From Pseudomonas sp. CHM02 (GTDB taxonomy: Bacteria > Pseudomonadota > Gammaproteobacteria > Pseudomonadales > Pseudomonadaceae): a stretch of DNA of 64,000 bases. Shown piece by piece: positions 16,739 through 26,244 of this stretch (positions are counted from its first letter, which is position 1; the number at the start of each line of letters is the position of its first letter). The translations under genes and the position numbers were made by a program. A model generated the notes under the pieces. It searched no databases and was not told the origin of the DNA. It was given only the letters and a program-made list of their open reading frames with translations. The DNA lies in NCBI RefSeq assembly GCF_000612585.1, contig NZ_JFCA01000010.1, positions 62,001 through 126,000 on the forward strand. The letters are read 5' to 3'.

Positions 16739-17104
16739 ATGTATCGACGACTGCTGCTCATCGTTTTACTCGGTCTGACCCTTTGCGCGTGTGTGCCCTA
16801 TTACGACGGAGGCCAGAGTTACTATCGATCCGAGGTCTACACGTCACCGGCGCCGGTGTATTACTACGGTGGTGGTACGGCGTACCAGTATCGGCGTGAC
16901 TACTACCCTGCACCGCGCTATTACGCGCCACAACCGCGCTATTATTCGGCGCCGCGTTATTACCAGCCAGCACCGCGCTATTACGGACCGCGTGCGGGTT
17001 ACCGGCCTTACCCGAACCAAGGCTGGGGCGGCGGTAACCGATGGGGGAATGGTGGGCACGGCCGCGGTTCCGACCATGGAGGTGGCCGCGGCGGTCACCG
17101 TTGA
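16739..17104 (+). CDS. Tyrosine/proline-rich repeat lipoprotein
   Basis: 121 residues. The signal peptide ends in LTLCAC with the probable lipid-acceptor Cys18. The mature part has tandem short repeats of the type PxPRYYxxPRYY (YYPAPRYYAPQPRYYSAPRY and onward) between about residues 53 and 84. It ends in a Gly/His/Arg-rich tail with GGGNRWGNGGHGRG. Such a sequence is not expected to fold into a globular domain; an envelope or wall-associated role is possible. The ATG is preceded by AGGAGG, a strong ribosome site. A terminator follows directly, so it is monocistronic. Confidence 0.78.
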   Translation: MYRRLLLIVLLGLTLCACVPYYDGGQSYYRSEVYTSPAPVYYYGGGTAYQYRRDYYPAPRYYAPQPRYYSAPRYYQPAPRYYGPRAGYRPYPNQGWGGGNRWGNGGHGRGSDHGGGRGGHR

Positions 17105-17119
17105 TACGTCTGCATTGCC

Positions 17120-17146
17120 AAGCGGCGCATGAAGCGCCGCTTTTTT
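17120..17146 (+). terminator. Rho-independent terminator
   Basis: AAGCGGCGC and GCGCCGCTT pair as a 9-bp stem around ATGAA, followed by six T. It closes the lipoprotein gene 15 bases after its stop. Confidence 0.9.
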
Positions 17147-17160
17147 ATGGGCGCAGCTAA

Positions 17161-18273
17161 TCAATAATCGGAAAGATCGGCCAAGGGATGGCGACCTTCC
17201 CATGCCTTATTGAAATGCGCCTGCACCACCGCATCCGGAATCGCGTTGATATCCGGCCAATGCCAATGCGGCGTCTGGTCTTTGTCGATCAGCCGCGCGC
17301 GCACCCCTTCGCTGAATTCCGGGTGACGGCAGCAGTTGAGGCTCAGGGTATATTCCATCTGGAACACTTGCGCCAGGGACAGATGCCGGCCGCGCTGGAT
17401 CTGTTCCCATACCAGGTGCGCGGTCAACGGGCAGCCTTCGCTGAGCGTCTTGCCGGCACGACTGAACAGTGGATCGGCATGCTCACTCAGCAGGCTCAAG
17501 GCGCGCCAGGCACACCGCACATCGCCCACATCCAGCCATTCGTCGATCTGTGCCCGACGTGGCAACCATTGCGCCTCCGGTTGCTGCTCGACGGCTTCCT
17601 GGGCCAGCGCCTTGAGCAGGCTGTTGAGCTGCATCGAGGTCTGTTCCTGCCAGTTCAGTTGCAGCAGGCCATCGAGCAGTTCGTCCTGCTGGTCTTCGCG
17701 CAGGAAGCGGTCGGCCAAGCCCAGGTCCAACGCGTCACGACCGTTGATATGCGCACCGGTCAGGCCGAGGAACAACCCGAGCTTGCCCGGCAGGCGCGAC
17801 AGGAACCAACTGGCACCGACGTCCGGGTAGAGGCCGATGCTGATCTCCGGCATGGCCAACCGGCTGCTCGGCGTGACAATACGCACCGCCGCACTTTGCA
17901 ACAGGCCCATGCCGCCGCCTAGCACGTAGCCGTGGCCCCAGCAAATCACCGGTTTCGGGTAGGTGTGCAAGCGATAATCCAGGCGATATTCCGCCGCAAA
18001 AAACTGTGCCGCCAGCGCCGGCACCCCACCGGGCTGTTCGCGGCAGGCCTGCGCCAGGCTGCGCACTTCGCCACCGGCGCAAAATGCCTTGGGGCCGTTG
18101 CCGCGCAACAGCACGCAGACGATGTTCGGGTCCTTGGCCCACATGTCCAGGCGTTCGCCCAACGCGAGGATCATCGGCAGGGAAAGGGCATTGAGGGACT
18201 TTTCAGCGTCGAGGCTGGCGATGCCGATGCGGGCACCGTCGCTGCCGGTCAGCTCTTCGAAGTGCAGGTTCAT
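17161..18273 (-). CDS. Enoyl-CoA hydratase/isomerase family, 3-hydroxyisobutyryl-CoA hydrolase-like
   Basis: 370 residues, longer than a simple crotonase and matching the 3-hydroxyisobutyryl-CoA hydrolase branch. The oxyanion-hole strands are LRGNGPKAFCAGGEVRSLAQ and CWGHGYVLGGGMGLLQSAAV. The catalytic-region residues MPEISIGLYPDVGASWFLSR match the hydrolase pattern with Glu and Asp. The C-terminal extension has the typical DKDQTPHW ending. The ATG at 18273 is chosen over an upstream in-frame extension. In valine degradation this enzyme frees 3-hydroxyisobutyrate from CoA. It is divergent from ung, and no mmsAB neighbours are present. Confidence 0.82.
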   Translation of the reverse strand: MNLHFEELTGSDGARIGIASLDAEKSLNALSLPMILALGERLDMWAKDPNIVCVLLRGNGPKAFCAGGEVRSLAQACREQPGGVPALAAQFFAAEYRLDYRLHTYPKPVICWGHGYVLGGGMGLLQSAAVRIVTPSSRLAMPEISIGLYPDVGASWFLSRLPGKLGLFLGLTGAHINGRDALDLGLADRFLREDQQDELLDGLLQLNWQEQTSMQLNSLLKALAQEAVEQQPEAQWLPRRAQIDEWLDVGDVRCAWRALSLLSEHADPLFSRAGKTLSEGCPLTAHLVWEQIQRGRHLSLAQVFQMEYTLSLNCCRHPEFSEGVRARLIDKDQTPHWHWPDINAIPDAVVQAHFNKAWEGRHPLADLSDY

Positions 18274-18409
18274 CGTGACCTCAATCGAGAAGGTGAAGGA
18301 CGAGTATGATCGCTTCGCAGGAAAGTGTCGGTGGTGTGTCAGATCAATTGACAAGCGGGGTCGGCTTTCCTAGGGTTCGCCTCATTCTTTTTTACAAGAC
18401 CATTCAACC

Positions 18410-19102
18410 ATGACCGAAGACGACCGTATCAAACTCGAACCCAGCTGGAAACACGCCCTGCGGGATCAGTTCGAGCTGCCGTACATGGCCCAGTTACGCG
18501 AGTTCCTGCGCCAGGAACACGCCGCCGGCAAAGAAATCTACCCGCCCGGCCCGCTGATTTTCAACGCGCTCAACTCAACGCCGCTGGACAAGGTGAAAGT
18601 CGTGATCCTCGGCCAGGACCCGTACCACGGCCCCGGCCAGGCCCACGGCCTGTGCTTCTCGGTGCAACCGGGCGTGCCGGCGCCGCCGTCGCTGGTCAAT
18701 ATCTACAAAGAGCTCAAGCGCGACCTGAACATCGACATCCCCAACCACGGCTACCTGCAAAGCTGGGCCGATCAGGGCGTGCTGATGCTCAACACCACCA
18801 TGACGGTAGAGCGTGCCAACGCCAACGCGCATGCGGGCAAGGGCTGGCAGTTCTTTACGGATCGGATTATCGAAGTGGTCAGCGCGCATCAGCCGCACCT
18901 GGTGTTCCTGCTGTGGGGCGCCCATGCCCAGGGCAAGCAGAAACTGATCGATGCCACCAAGCACCTGGTACTGACCTCAGTGCATCCGTCGCCGTTGTCG
19001 GCGTATCGCGGGTTTTTGGGTTGCGGGCACTTTAGCCGGACCAACAAGTTTCTAGAGCAGAATGGTGAGGCGCCCATTGAGTGGCGGTTGCCGCTGGTCT
19101 GA
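18410..19102 (+). CDS. ung: Uracil-DNA glycosylase
   Basis: 230 residues, the family length. It removes uracil from DNA in base excision repair. The water-activating Asp70 lies in [20 protein letters not shown], and His192 lies in [20 protein letters not shown], both diagnostic of family 1 [14 protein letters not shown] and [11 protein letters not shown] are further conserved blocks. It is divergent from the hydratase gene and monocistronic. Confidence 0.96.
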   Translation: MTEDDRIKLEPSWKHALRDQFELPYMAQLREFLRQEHAAGKEIYPPGPLIFNALNSTPLDKVKVVILGQDPYHGPGQAHGLCFSVQPGVPAPPSLVNIYKELKRDLNIDIPNHGYLQSWADQGVLMLNTTMTVERANANAHAGKGWQFFTDRIIEVVSAHQPHLVFLLWGAHAQGKQKLIDATKHLVLTSVHPSPLSAYRGFLGCGHFSRTNKFLEQNGEAPIEWRLPLV

Positions 19103-19243
19103 TCTGTGTGCCTACCTGTTATTTCCGACAGTATCCGGAGGGCGTACTTGCGCATTAAATGATCTACCTGGCCTAGTCGATAGGGTGCTTTCCCGTCGGT
19201 AGTCAATGGCTGGTCATTGATTGATTGCCCAAGGAGAGTGGAC

Positions 19244-21250
19244 ATGCCCAAGTACAACCCCTCGACCCCGATCCCCCGAATGCTGGACCAGCCCTGGGTG
19301 CCTGCGGCGCTGCCATTGCTGGCAGATGAAGTGGCTTACACGATACACCGGTTGGACCAACTCGCCCCTTTGGTAGTGGAGGTCCAATCGATTTGGCCGG
19401 GGTGGAATCTTCTTGATCCAGGTGAGGTGAGCACAGTTACCTGGTTGTGGGACGGTGAGCTGGTTGGTGATGTGAAGGAGTTGACTGCGCCCTACGATGC
19501 AAGCGACCTACCGAGTGTGGCCGGCGCCATACCCGAAAAGCTGCTGGCGGCGCCCGGCCCGCACAGTTTGCAGTACATCGTTGAGCTGGTCCCCGGCAAC
19601 CCGGCGGATCCGTCATTTCCAATCCAGATAAACTTGATCAAACTCGCCCCAAATCAAGGGGTACAACCGAACAGGTTGATGTTTGACACTGATATTCAAA
19701 ATAACGGCGTCACTGATGAGTACTTGGTCGACCACGATGATCAAGTCGTGGCAATTGTGCCTCGATGGCCCGATATGCGCCTGGAGGATCGCGCTTTGGG
19801 CAAGTTGACGTTGCTACCAGCGCTCCGGCGCCCACATTCACGCAGCGACGAGATCGTGGCATCGGTGGAAATCACCCAGGCTCATAAAGACGGTGCACCT
19901 ATAGAGCTGGCATTTGAAGGCGAAACGTTTCGCTCGTTGCTCAGTAACCGAGAGTATTCGGCTCAGTACCACCTGATTAATCGCGCTGGATGGGAGGGGC
20001 CTGCGTCGCGTACGGCTGTGGTACTGAATGCCCTTACGCCCTCGCCGATTAGTTTTCCTGCACCGGAAGTACCACAAGCGTTCGGCACGGGCGCGAACGG
20101 GCGGATTGATTTGGAAGATGCTCGTGAAATTGGCGGTGTCTACATGAACATCCTCGAAATCGTCGGCGCATTGGAAAACGATGTGGTGACACCTTCCTGG
20201 AACCTGATACCCCTTCCACAAATCATCGTAGGGCCGTTTCAGGTCTGGCCAATTCGTGTGCCAATCCCGTGGCCAGTCTTGGCCCACGGCGACTTCGAAC
20301 TGGCAGGCGGGAGCATCCCGGCCAGTTACACCTGGCAGCGCGGAGCCGCTGCCGCCCGGCCTTCCGTGGTCAGGTTCGTGCCGGTAAACCTCACCGCAGC
20401 CGGCGAACTCAACCCGGATAACCCCAACTACATCAACCCCCTGCTTCTGCGTCCAACGGTGAAAGGTGTGTCGGGCGATGATGTGTTGACCATCCTCGAC
20501 CGCGATCAGCCCGCCAATGTGGAGCTGGTGCTGGGTGTCGGCTTCGACGTGGGCGATTTACTTGAGCTGATCTGGAATGACAACCCCGTGCCGGTGGCGA
20601 CTCACCCTGTGGCTGTCGGCGAAAACCCGGGAGCCGTGATTGCGTTCCAAATTCCCTGGGCACTCATTGATCCGATTGGCAATGCGCGGGTCAACCTCTT
20701 TTACCGCACGTTCAATGGTGTGAACCGCCAGCGATCGAATAACAAAGTCGTCAACGTGGCGATCTCACCTATCCTGGGGTTGAAGTCCACTCGATACCCG
20801 GATGTGAACTACGGTCCAGGGCCGGACTCCGGATTTATTGGGTGTACGCTCACACCTCATCCGTCCTTCGGTGTTCAGGTATTGGTCCCTGGCGACGATA
20901 CGCGCCTGGAGGTAGGTGATGTTCTGCGATTGCGCTGGGACGGGTATGCCAGCCCCAATGGCAATTCCAGCCATGTGATCAGCGGTTCTGAGGGGGAATG
21001 GGATTCGCCGCCCTTGAACCTGAATTGGGTACAAAACGGTTACCCATTCACCGTGCCATTCAACCCCCATGTCTTGCTCCCTGGGTTGGTTAAACCTGAC
21101 GACTACCCCCACAAGCCAATCTACGGTTCCGCCACCACCAGTTATCAGGTGGTTCGTTGTGGAGTGGTGTTAGGCGAGTCGAATCGTAGCCTGGTGTTGG
21201 TCACGTTGATTCGTCCAAACGGCCTGCCGCCTTGTATTGAACCTGTTTGA
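19244..21250 (+). CDS. Large hypothetical protein with Ig-like repeats
   Basis: 668 residues, not recognised as a named family. There is no signal peptide or membrane segment; it starts MPKYNPSTPIPRMLDQPWVP. Beta-rich units end in a pattern like Y-x-hydrophobic-x-N/R-x-x-G, seen at Tyr242 (YHLINRAGWEGPASRT) and Tyr487 (YRTFNGVNRQRSNNKVVNV), with a GD-V-L/x-W segment early in units (VGDVLRLRWDGY, VGDLLELIWND). This resembles Ig-like repeat proteins. AAGGAGAG precedes the ATG at 19244; a farther start at 19217 is not favoured. Base composition is less GC-rich than in the surrounding genes. It belongs with the two similar loci downstream. Confidence 0.72.
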   Translation: MPKYNPSTPIPRMLDQPWVPAALPLLADEVAYTIHRLDQLAPLVVEVQSIWPGWNLLDPGEVSTVTWLWDGELVGDVKELTAPYDASDLPSVAGAIPEKLLAAPGPHSLQYIVELVPGNPADPSFPIQINLIKLAPNQGVQPNRLMFDTDIQNNGVTDEYLVDHDDQVVAIVPRWPDMRLEDRALGKLTLLPALRRPHSRSDEIVASVEITQAHKDGAPIELAFEGETFRSLLSNREYSAQYHLINRAGWEGPASRTAVVLNALTPSPISFPAPEVPQAFGTGANGRIDLEDAREIGGVYMNILEIVGALENDVVTPSWNLIPLPQIIVGPFQVWPIRVPIPWPVLAHGDFELAGGSIPASYTWQRGAAAARPSVVRFVPVNLTAAGELNPDNPNYINPLLLRPTVKGVSGDDVLTILDRDQPANVELVLGVGFDVGDLLELIWNDNPVPVATHPVAVGENPGAVIAFQIPWALIDPIGNARVNLFYRTFNGVNRQRSNNKVVNVAISPILGLKSTRYPDVNYGPGPDSGFIGCTLTPHPSFGVQVLVPGDDTRLEVGDVLRLRWDGYASPNGNSSHVISGSEGEWDSPPLNLNWVQNGYPFTVPFNPHVLLPGLVKPDDYPHKPIYGSATTSYQVVRCGVVLGESNRSLVLVTLIRPNGLPPCIEPV

Positions 21251-21612
21251 GTCAGCATGCGAAAGGGAAGGGCATAAGGCCCTTCCTGAGGTATGGGCAG
21301 GCCGTTGCAAACCGTTTGCATAGAAATGTTCGGGCTTATAAAGGCTCGTTAACGGCGTGCAGGAAATGAAAAGGCGTTTCACCGTGTTCTAGTCGTTGAG
21401 TGCAAAGCTACCTACTTGTTGAGCTTTGTCTAACTGTGAATCTTGACAGTTACGCACTCACTCAGGCCGCTGTTTAATGAACCAGCCGCTATCAGGTTGC
21501 ACTGATATCGGATGATGAAAAGTGACATTGCGACTAACTGGGTCGCCGATCCGTGGGTGAAATGCCGTCGTCCGGATCCAGATCCTTTCACCCATGCAAG
21601 GAGCTTTGGATC
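21251..21612. other. Intergenic region between the two Ig-like genes
   Basis: About 360 bases. A hairpin GGAAGGGC-ATAAG-GCCCTTCC at 21266-21286 follows the first gene but lacks a T-run. The rest is AT-richer and probably carries the promoter of the next gene. A frame starting at 21512 overlaps the next gene's ribosome site and is not called. Confidence 0.5.
21266..21286 (+). terminator. Possible terminator hairpin without a T-run
   Basis: The 8-bp perfect stem GGAAGGGC/GCCCTTCC with a five-base loop lies 16 bases after the stop of the first Ig-like gene. The lack of following T residues makes it weak or factor-dependent. Confidence 0.4.
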
Positions 21613-23631
21613 ATGTCAAAAAAAACACCGCAGTCGAAGGCCAAAATGCCAGCAACGCAGGCGAACGAAAAGTTGCCTGCAAAAGCAAAAGCTACCCGTA
21701 AACCGCGCGCAGGGACGCATAGGGTTTTAGCCGATGCGCCTCCTCCCACGCTTGTCAACGCACTCCCTAACTTGCCAGTAGATCCCTCCGACTCTGAGCA
21801 ATCGGCAGACGGTCAACCCAATCTCATACCCCGCGCTGTCCAGGCCAGCGGTTTGACTCTTTCCCATCCACGCTGGTTTCCACTTGCAGATGCGGGGGAA
21901 ATCGACACCCTTCTTTATCGTGCGAACGGTCGATTGATTGGCTTCTATGAATATAGTGGCGACGATCCAGCGCCACCTGATCCTTTTGTTCACACTGTTC
22001 AACCGCACGCCGCGCTGCAAACCCATGGTGAAAAGGAGATCACCTATACGATCCATCACGCCAATGGCAATGTAGCTCCCTCTGAGATCACCCTTGGTTT
22101 TGTCGACACACTCGACCCCAACCTCAATAACCAGCCGGCTGCCATTACCCTGCCAACCGATCTGTCGGGGCCAGTGACACCGGATTATCTGGATGGCAAA
22201 CCCGGCTTGGTGTGTCAAATCCAACGAATGGCAGACAACCGCCCGGGAGACACCTGGCGGGCATTTTTTGGGCGTAAGGATGTAACCGGTATCACGGGTG
22301 TTTTTCCATTGACAGGCAGCGCTGAAGTTATTTTTACAGCCGCGACTGTCCTGGCAGACGGCTCGGGCGATCGGGAGATTACCTACCATGTGACTGATCG
22401 TGGAGGTAACAATACGCAGACGTCTTTTACCCGGACTGTGACAGTCGCCACCGCGAACGAACCAATGTTGGAAGACTTTGAAGTATTGGAGGCGCCTTTG
22501 ATCGATAAGGAAGAGGCGCGTAATGGTGTAACGGTACGCTTGGGGAATATTGTCGACTGGCTCTCGACTGATATTGTTCGCATGTTCTGGCATGGCACCT
22601 TGATCTACGAGAAACCTGTAGGTGTGTTCCCTATCTTTCCGTTTGATGGCACGGCTACGTTCGATGTGATCAGATCCCATGGGGACATGTACGACGCCGA
22701 TGTCCACTGCACTATCAGCCGTGACGGGCTAGGGACTATCCCCTCGCCAACGATCACCGTTGCGGTGAATATAGATGAGCCCGGTGATACGGATAACCCT
22801 GGCCCAGGCCCCGTTGACCCCGCCTATGATCCACCGACGGTCAGAGGCAATGAAGGTCATGAGAACCATTTGGTAGAACTTGACCGTGGTTTCCCGGCCA
22901 CGGCGACGTTCATTATTCCTTCAGGGCTAACCGGCGGCATTTTTATTGATGTTTACTACGGCATTATGGGCGGGACGCTGGCTGACACTTATAACGTCAC
23001 CGGTAGTGAAGCTCCCGATTTCGAGGTTGAGTTGGAGATTGGTTGGGACATTATCGAAATGTATGGCAACGGCGATGCCATACCTTGTTATTACAAGGTT
23101 CGCGATGCAATCAACTACAAGCACTCTCCCGACCAGAGCGTCAAGGTTGAACTCTACAGCTTGTCGGGGCTTGCAGATCCGGTGTTCTCGGTACTCAATA
23201 CAGCAGGCAGGCTTGGATGCTTCGACCGCTTGACGCCTCCGCTAGTCCCGGCGCCTTGGGTGGCAGTCCCTATTTTCATCAAGGACGACGCAGCTCTTCA
23301 AATCGGTGACCTCGTCGTTGTGCATGCGGCCAGGTACGCATTTGCCGATAAAACTACCCCGTTAGATACCATGGAAACGACGCCTAGAGAGATATCGTTC
23401 AACGACATCGCGGATGGCTTCACCATCAACCTCTTGCTGGGGTTGTGGTTCAGGGACTTTACCGGTACCGGCGGTCGTGGTTGGGTAGGTGTGCGCTGGA
23501 GTATCTATCGCCCTGACACAACGGATCGCGGTACCTCGGATGAAGTTCAGGTGCAATGGGATTTCCGTGGTGCTTACCCACCACTGGGCACCTGTGTGCC
23601 AGATTCGACGCGAGCGCTCGGGTCGCTGTGA
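21613..23631 (+). CDS. Large hypothetical protein with Ig-like repeats and Lys/Ala-rich N-terminus
   Basis: 672 residues, not recognised. The first 40 residues (MSKKTPQSKAKMPATQANEK and on) are lysine-, alanine- and proline-rich and probably disordered. Then come at least four beta-rich units whose ends read YTIHHANGNVAPSEITLGF (Tyr145), YHVTDRGGNNTQTSFTRTV (Tyr258), HCTISRDGLGTIPSPTITV (His365) and YKVRDAINYKHSPDQSVKVE (Tyr494), spaced by about 107-129 residues. A linker GDTDNPGPGPVDPAYDPP splits the protein near the middle. The start at 21613 has AAGGAG upstream. No signal peptide is present. A terminator follows the stop. Confidence 0.72.
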   Translation: MSKKTPQSKAKMPATQANEKLPAKAKATRKPRAGTHRVLADAPPPTLVNALPNLPVDPSDSEQSADGQPNLIPRAVQASGLTLSHPRWFPLADAGEIDTLLYRANGRLIGFYEYSGDDPAPPDPFVHTVQPHAALQTHGEKEITYTIHHANGNVAPSEITLGFVDTLDPNLNNQPAAITLPTDLSGPVTPDYLDGKPGLVCQIQRMADNRPGDTWRAFFGRKDVTGITGVFPLTGSAEVIFTAATVLADGSGDREITYHVTDRGGNNTQTSFTRTVTVATANEPMLEDFEVLEAPLIDKEEARNGVTVRLGNIVDWLSTDIVRMFWHGTLIYEKPVGVFPIFPFDGTATFDVIRSHGDMYDADVHCTISRDGLGTIPSPTITVAVNIDEPGDTDNPGPGPVDPAYDPPTVRGNEGHENHLVELDRGFPATATFIIPSGLTGGIFIDVYYGIMGGTLADTYNVTGSEAPDFEVELEIGWDIIEMYGNGDAIPCYYKVRDAINYKHSPDQSVKVELYSLSGLADPVFSVLNTAGRLGCFDRLTPPLVPAPWVAVPIFIKDDAALQIGDLVVVHAARYAFADKTTPLDTMETTPREISFNDIADGFTINLLLGLWFRDFTGTGGRGWVGVRWSIYRPDTTDRGTSDEVQVQWDFRGAYPPLGTCVPDSTRALGSL

Positions 23632-23640
23632 TCCATGCAT

Positions 23641-23678
23641 AACCCTGTTGGCCTCTTTGTGGGGTCACAGGGTTTTTT
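23641..23678 (+). terminator. Rho-independent terminator
   Basis: AACCCTGT pairs with ACAGGGTT around a loop of about 20 bases that itself holds CCTC/GGGG pairing, followed by six T. It ends the second Ig-like gene just after its stop. Confidence 0.75.
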
Positions 23679-23853
23679 ATTGCGGCTTGCTTAACCAACG
23701 CCAGGGTTGTGTTGAAGCTAGACGACTTCCTCATAAGGAAAGTCCTACATAAAAAGGGAATTCCAATCCTTAGTCTTTGCGCCGTGGAAAACGGAAGGCC
23801 GGTCGATATGGCCTCCGGGTTCGAACTGGTACTTTTTCTGAGGTTCACTGGCA

Positions 23854-26127
23854 ATGCACACGATTGACTCTTCTGACTTTAAATTCTCCAAATTATCGGC
23901 AGCGATCAAGCTTGTCGCTGTTGCCCCCCTGTGTTTCCTAAGCGCGCAAACCCTGGCACTGGAAGAACTGGACGGAACGACCAAAGATGTCTATCCAGTA
24001 ACGTACGTTGATAACTTTCGGCTGAAAAACAATTCCACGCTGAATGTTCATAGCGGTGCGACAGTGCGCGACATTCAGTCGGTTGACTCGACGGTAAACC
24101 TGACAGGCGCACGGGTTTCATCCACTGCCACCACCACCGCAGTGATACTGACCAACAGCACTGCACACATCAACAATACCCTTATCACCAGCACCCGTGC
24201 GGGCGGTCTGGACGTGGTACGCAATCCGTCGACGGTCACGGGTTCCTTCGCAGAGGTCAGCAATAACAGTGAAATCCGTGGCGCGACTTATGGTGCCAAT
24301 GTAACCTCCTACAGCACCTTGAACCTCTATGACTCGAAACTGGTGGGCGATTCCCAGGCTGGGTTGATCCTGCGCGGTGGCGCGGCCAATGCCTTCAATA
24401 GTCAAATCACCGGTGCTACCGACGGCATCCGCATGACCCGGGAACACAGCACCGTACCCAACTCGCCGGAACTGCGCTTGGAAGGTACACGTGTCGAGGG
24501 GCTGGCAGGTTCTGCCATTGTGGTCGATACACCGATCACTGCTGAAATTGATGTCAATAACGGTTCTACCCTGATAGGCAGCAACGGCAACCTGCTTGAG
24601 TTGAAAACCGGCGGCAACGCCAACATGCGCGTCAACAACAGCGAACTGACCGGCAACATCCAAGTGGGTACCGATAGCGCCCTGGACCTGAACCTCGACC
24701 GCGCTATCATGAACGGCGACGTGATCAACAACGGCGGTAGCGCCAGCGTTGGCCTGAGCAACGGCTCGATCCTCACCGGCCGCCTGGAGAACGTCGACAC
24801 GCTGGCAATCAACAGCGACGCCACCTGGGTGATGGTCGACAACCAGCAAGTGGGCGACCTGTTCCTGAGCGGCGGTCACGTCAAGTTCGGTGACCCGGGC
24901 GTGTTCTACCAACTGGACGTGGAAAACCTGTCGGGCAACGGCACGTTCAACATGAGCGTGGACTTCGCCACTTTGACTGGCGACTTCCTCAACGTTACGG
25001 GTACTTCTTCGGGTGACCACAAGTTGTTGATCGCCAGCAGCGGTGCGGACCCGTTGAGCGCCGACCGCCTGCACGTGGTGCACACCGAAGACGGTGGCGC
25101 CAAGTTCAGCCTGGTGGGTGATCGTGTGGATGTGGGTACCTACTCCTACAGCCTGATCGATGACAACGACAGCAAGGACTGGCTGCTGGACCCGGGCAGC
25201 AAGGTGATCAGCCCGAGCACCAACTCCGTACTGGCCTTGGCCAACGCGGCGCCGAGCGTGCTCTACGGTGAGATGACCAACCTGCGCACTCGCATGGGTG
25301 AGTTGCGTCACAGCGACGGTAAATCGGCCGGGCTGTGGAGCCGTGCCTATGGCAACAAGTTCGAAGTGAACAACAGCGACAAGGAAGTGCACTACAACCA
25401 GACCCAGCGCGGCTTCACCCTAGGTGCCGACGTGCCACTGTCCGGCGGTGACGGCCAATGGTTGGCCGGTTTCCTGGCCGGTCACAGCACTTCCGACCTG
25501 GACTTGAGCCGTGGCAGCAAAGCCACCGTCAACAGCTACTACGCCGGTGGTTACGCCACTTGGCTGGACGCTGAGAGCGGCTTCTACTTCGATGGAGTGC
25601 TCAAGTTCAACCGCTTGCACAACGAGTCCAACGTGGCAATGAGTGACGGCAAGAAAGCCAAGGGCAACTACACGCAGAATGCGGTAACCGCCTCGGCCGA
25701 AGTGGGCCGCCACATCAAGCTGGACGACGGCTTCTTCGTGGAACCTTACGGCCAATTGGCCACGGCGATCATCCAGCGCCAGAGCTACGAGCTGGATAAC
25801 GGCCTGCAAGCCAAGGGCGCGCGTACCGCTTCGGTGGTGGGCAAGGCCGGTGTGACTGCCGGGCGTGATATCCAATTGGATGGCGGCAGTGTGTTGCAAC
25901 CGTACTTGCGCACGGCGGTAGCCCATGAGTTCAACCAGAGCAACAAGGTGTCGGTGAACGGCAACAGCTTCAACAACGACCTATCGGGCACCCGGGTTGA
26001 AATGGCAGCTGGTCTGGCCATGGCCGTGTCGAAGAACTGGAAGGTGCATGCGGATGTGGAGCGCAGCATGGGCAAGAGCGTTGACCAGCCATGGGGGGTG
26101 AATGTGGGGGTGCGGTATGATTTCTAA
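23854..26127 (+). CDS. Autotransporter with pertactin-like passenger
   Basis: 757 residues, type Va secretion. A long signal region (about residues 1-36, ending LSAQTLALEE) is followed by a short beta-helix passenger, visible as repeating NNSTLNVHSGATV, STLNLYDSKLVGDSQAGLIL and SASVGLSNGSILTGRLENVD rungs. From about residue 490 the autotransporter beta-barrel begins (GLWSRAYGNKFEVNN) and it closes with VNVGVRYDF, ending in the phenylalanine needed for Bam-dependent assembly. The passenger has no protease triad or RGD motif that I can see. Codons in the second half look like core genome, whereas the first part resembles the neighbouring island genes. Adhesion or aggregation is likely, by family. 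Confidence 0.88.
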   Translation: MHTIDSSDFKFSKLSAAIKLVAVAPLCFLSAQTLALEELDGTTKDVYPVTYVDNFRLKNNSTLNVHSGATVRDIQSVDSTVNLTGARVSSTATTTAVILTNSTAHINNTLITSTRAGGLDVVRNPSTVTGSFAEVSNNSEIRGATYGANVTSYSTLNLYDSKLVGDSQAGLILRGGAANAFNSQITGATDGIRMTREHSTVPNSPELRLEGTRVEGLAGSAIVVDTPITAEIDVNNGSTLIGSNGNLLELKTGGNANMRVNNSELTGNIQVGTDSALDLNLDRAIMNGDVINNGGSASVGLSNGSILTGRLENVDTLAINSDATWVMVDNQQVGDLFLSGGHVKFGDPGVFYQLDVENLSGNGTFNMSVDFATLTGDFLNVTGTSSGDHKLLIASSGADPLSADRLHVVHTEDGGAKFSLVGDRVDVGTYSYSLIDDNDSKDWLLDPGSKVISPSTNSVLALANAAPSVLYGEMTNLRTRMGELRHSDGKSAGLWSRAYGNKFEVNNSDKEVHYNQTQRGFTLGADVPLSGGDGQWLAGFLAGHSTSDLDLSRGSKATVNSYYAGGYATWLDAESGFYFDGVLKFNRLHNESNVAMSDGKKAKGNYTQNAVTASAEVGRHIKLDDGFFVEPYGQLATAIIQRQSYELDNGLQAKGARTASVVGKAGVTAGRDIQLDGGSVLQPYLRTAVAHEFNQSNKVSVNGNSFNNDLSGTRVEMAAGLAMAVSKNWKVHADVERSMGKSVDQPWGVNVGVRYDF

Positions 26128-26168
26128 GCAGCGGCGCTGAGAAGTTCATAGTGCTGTGTTTATGTAAA

Positions 26169-26203
26169 ACTGCCCTGAATGTTCAGTTCAAGGCAGTTTT
26201 TTT
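26169..26203 (+). terminator. Rho-independent terminator
   Basis: CTGCCCTGAA pairs with TTCAAGGCAG (one mismatch) around TGTTCAG, followed by seven T. It terminates the autotransporter transcript and lies between convergent genes. Confidence 0.8.
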
Positions 26204-26244
26204 GGGGGATCTTGGAAAGGTTTAACGTTCCAAGTTATTGCTGT

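Noticed and set aside
24118..25392. A 424-codon minus-strand frame inside the autotransporter gene
   Set aside because: Antisense to a complete autotransporter; the translation is Val/His/Gln-rich with no recognisable fold.
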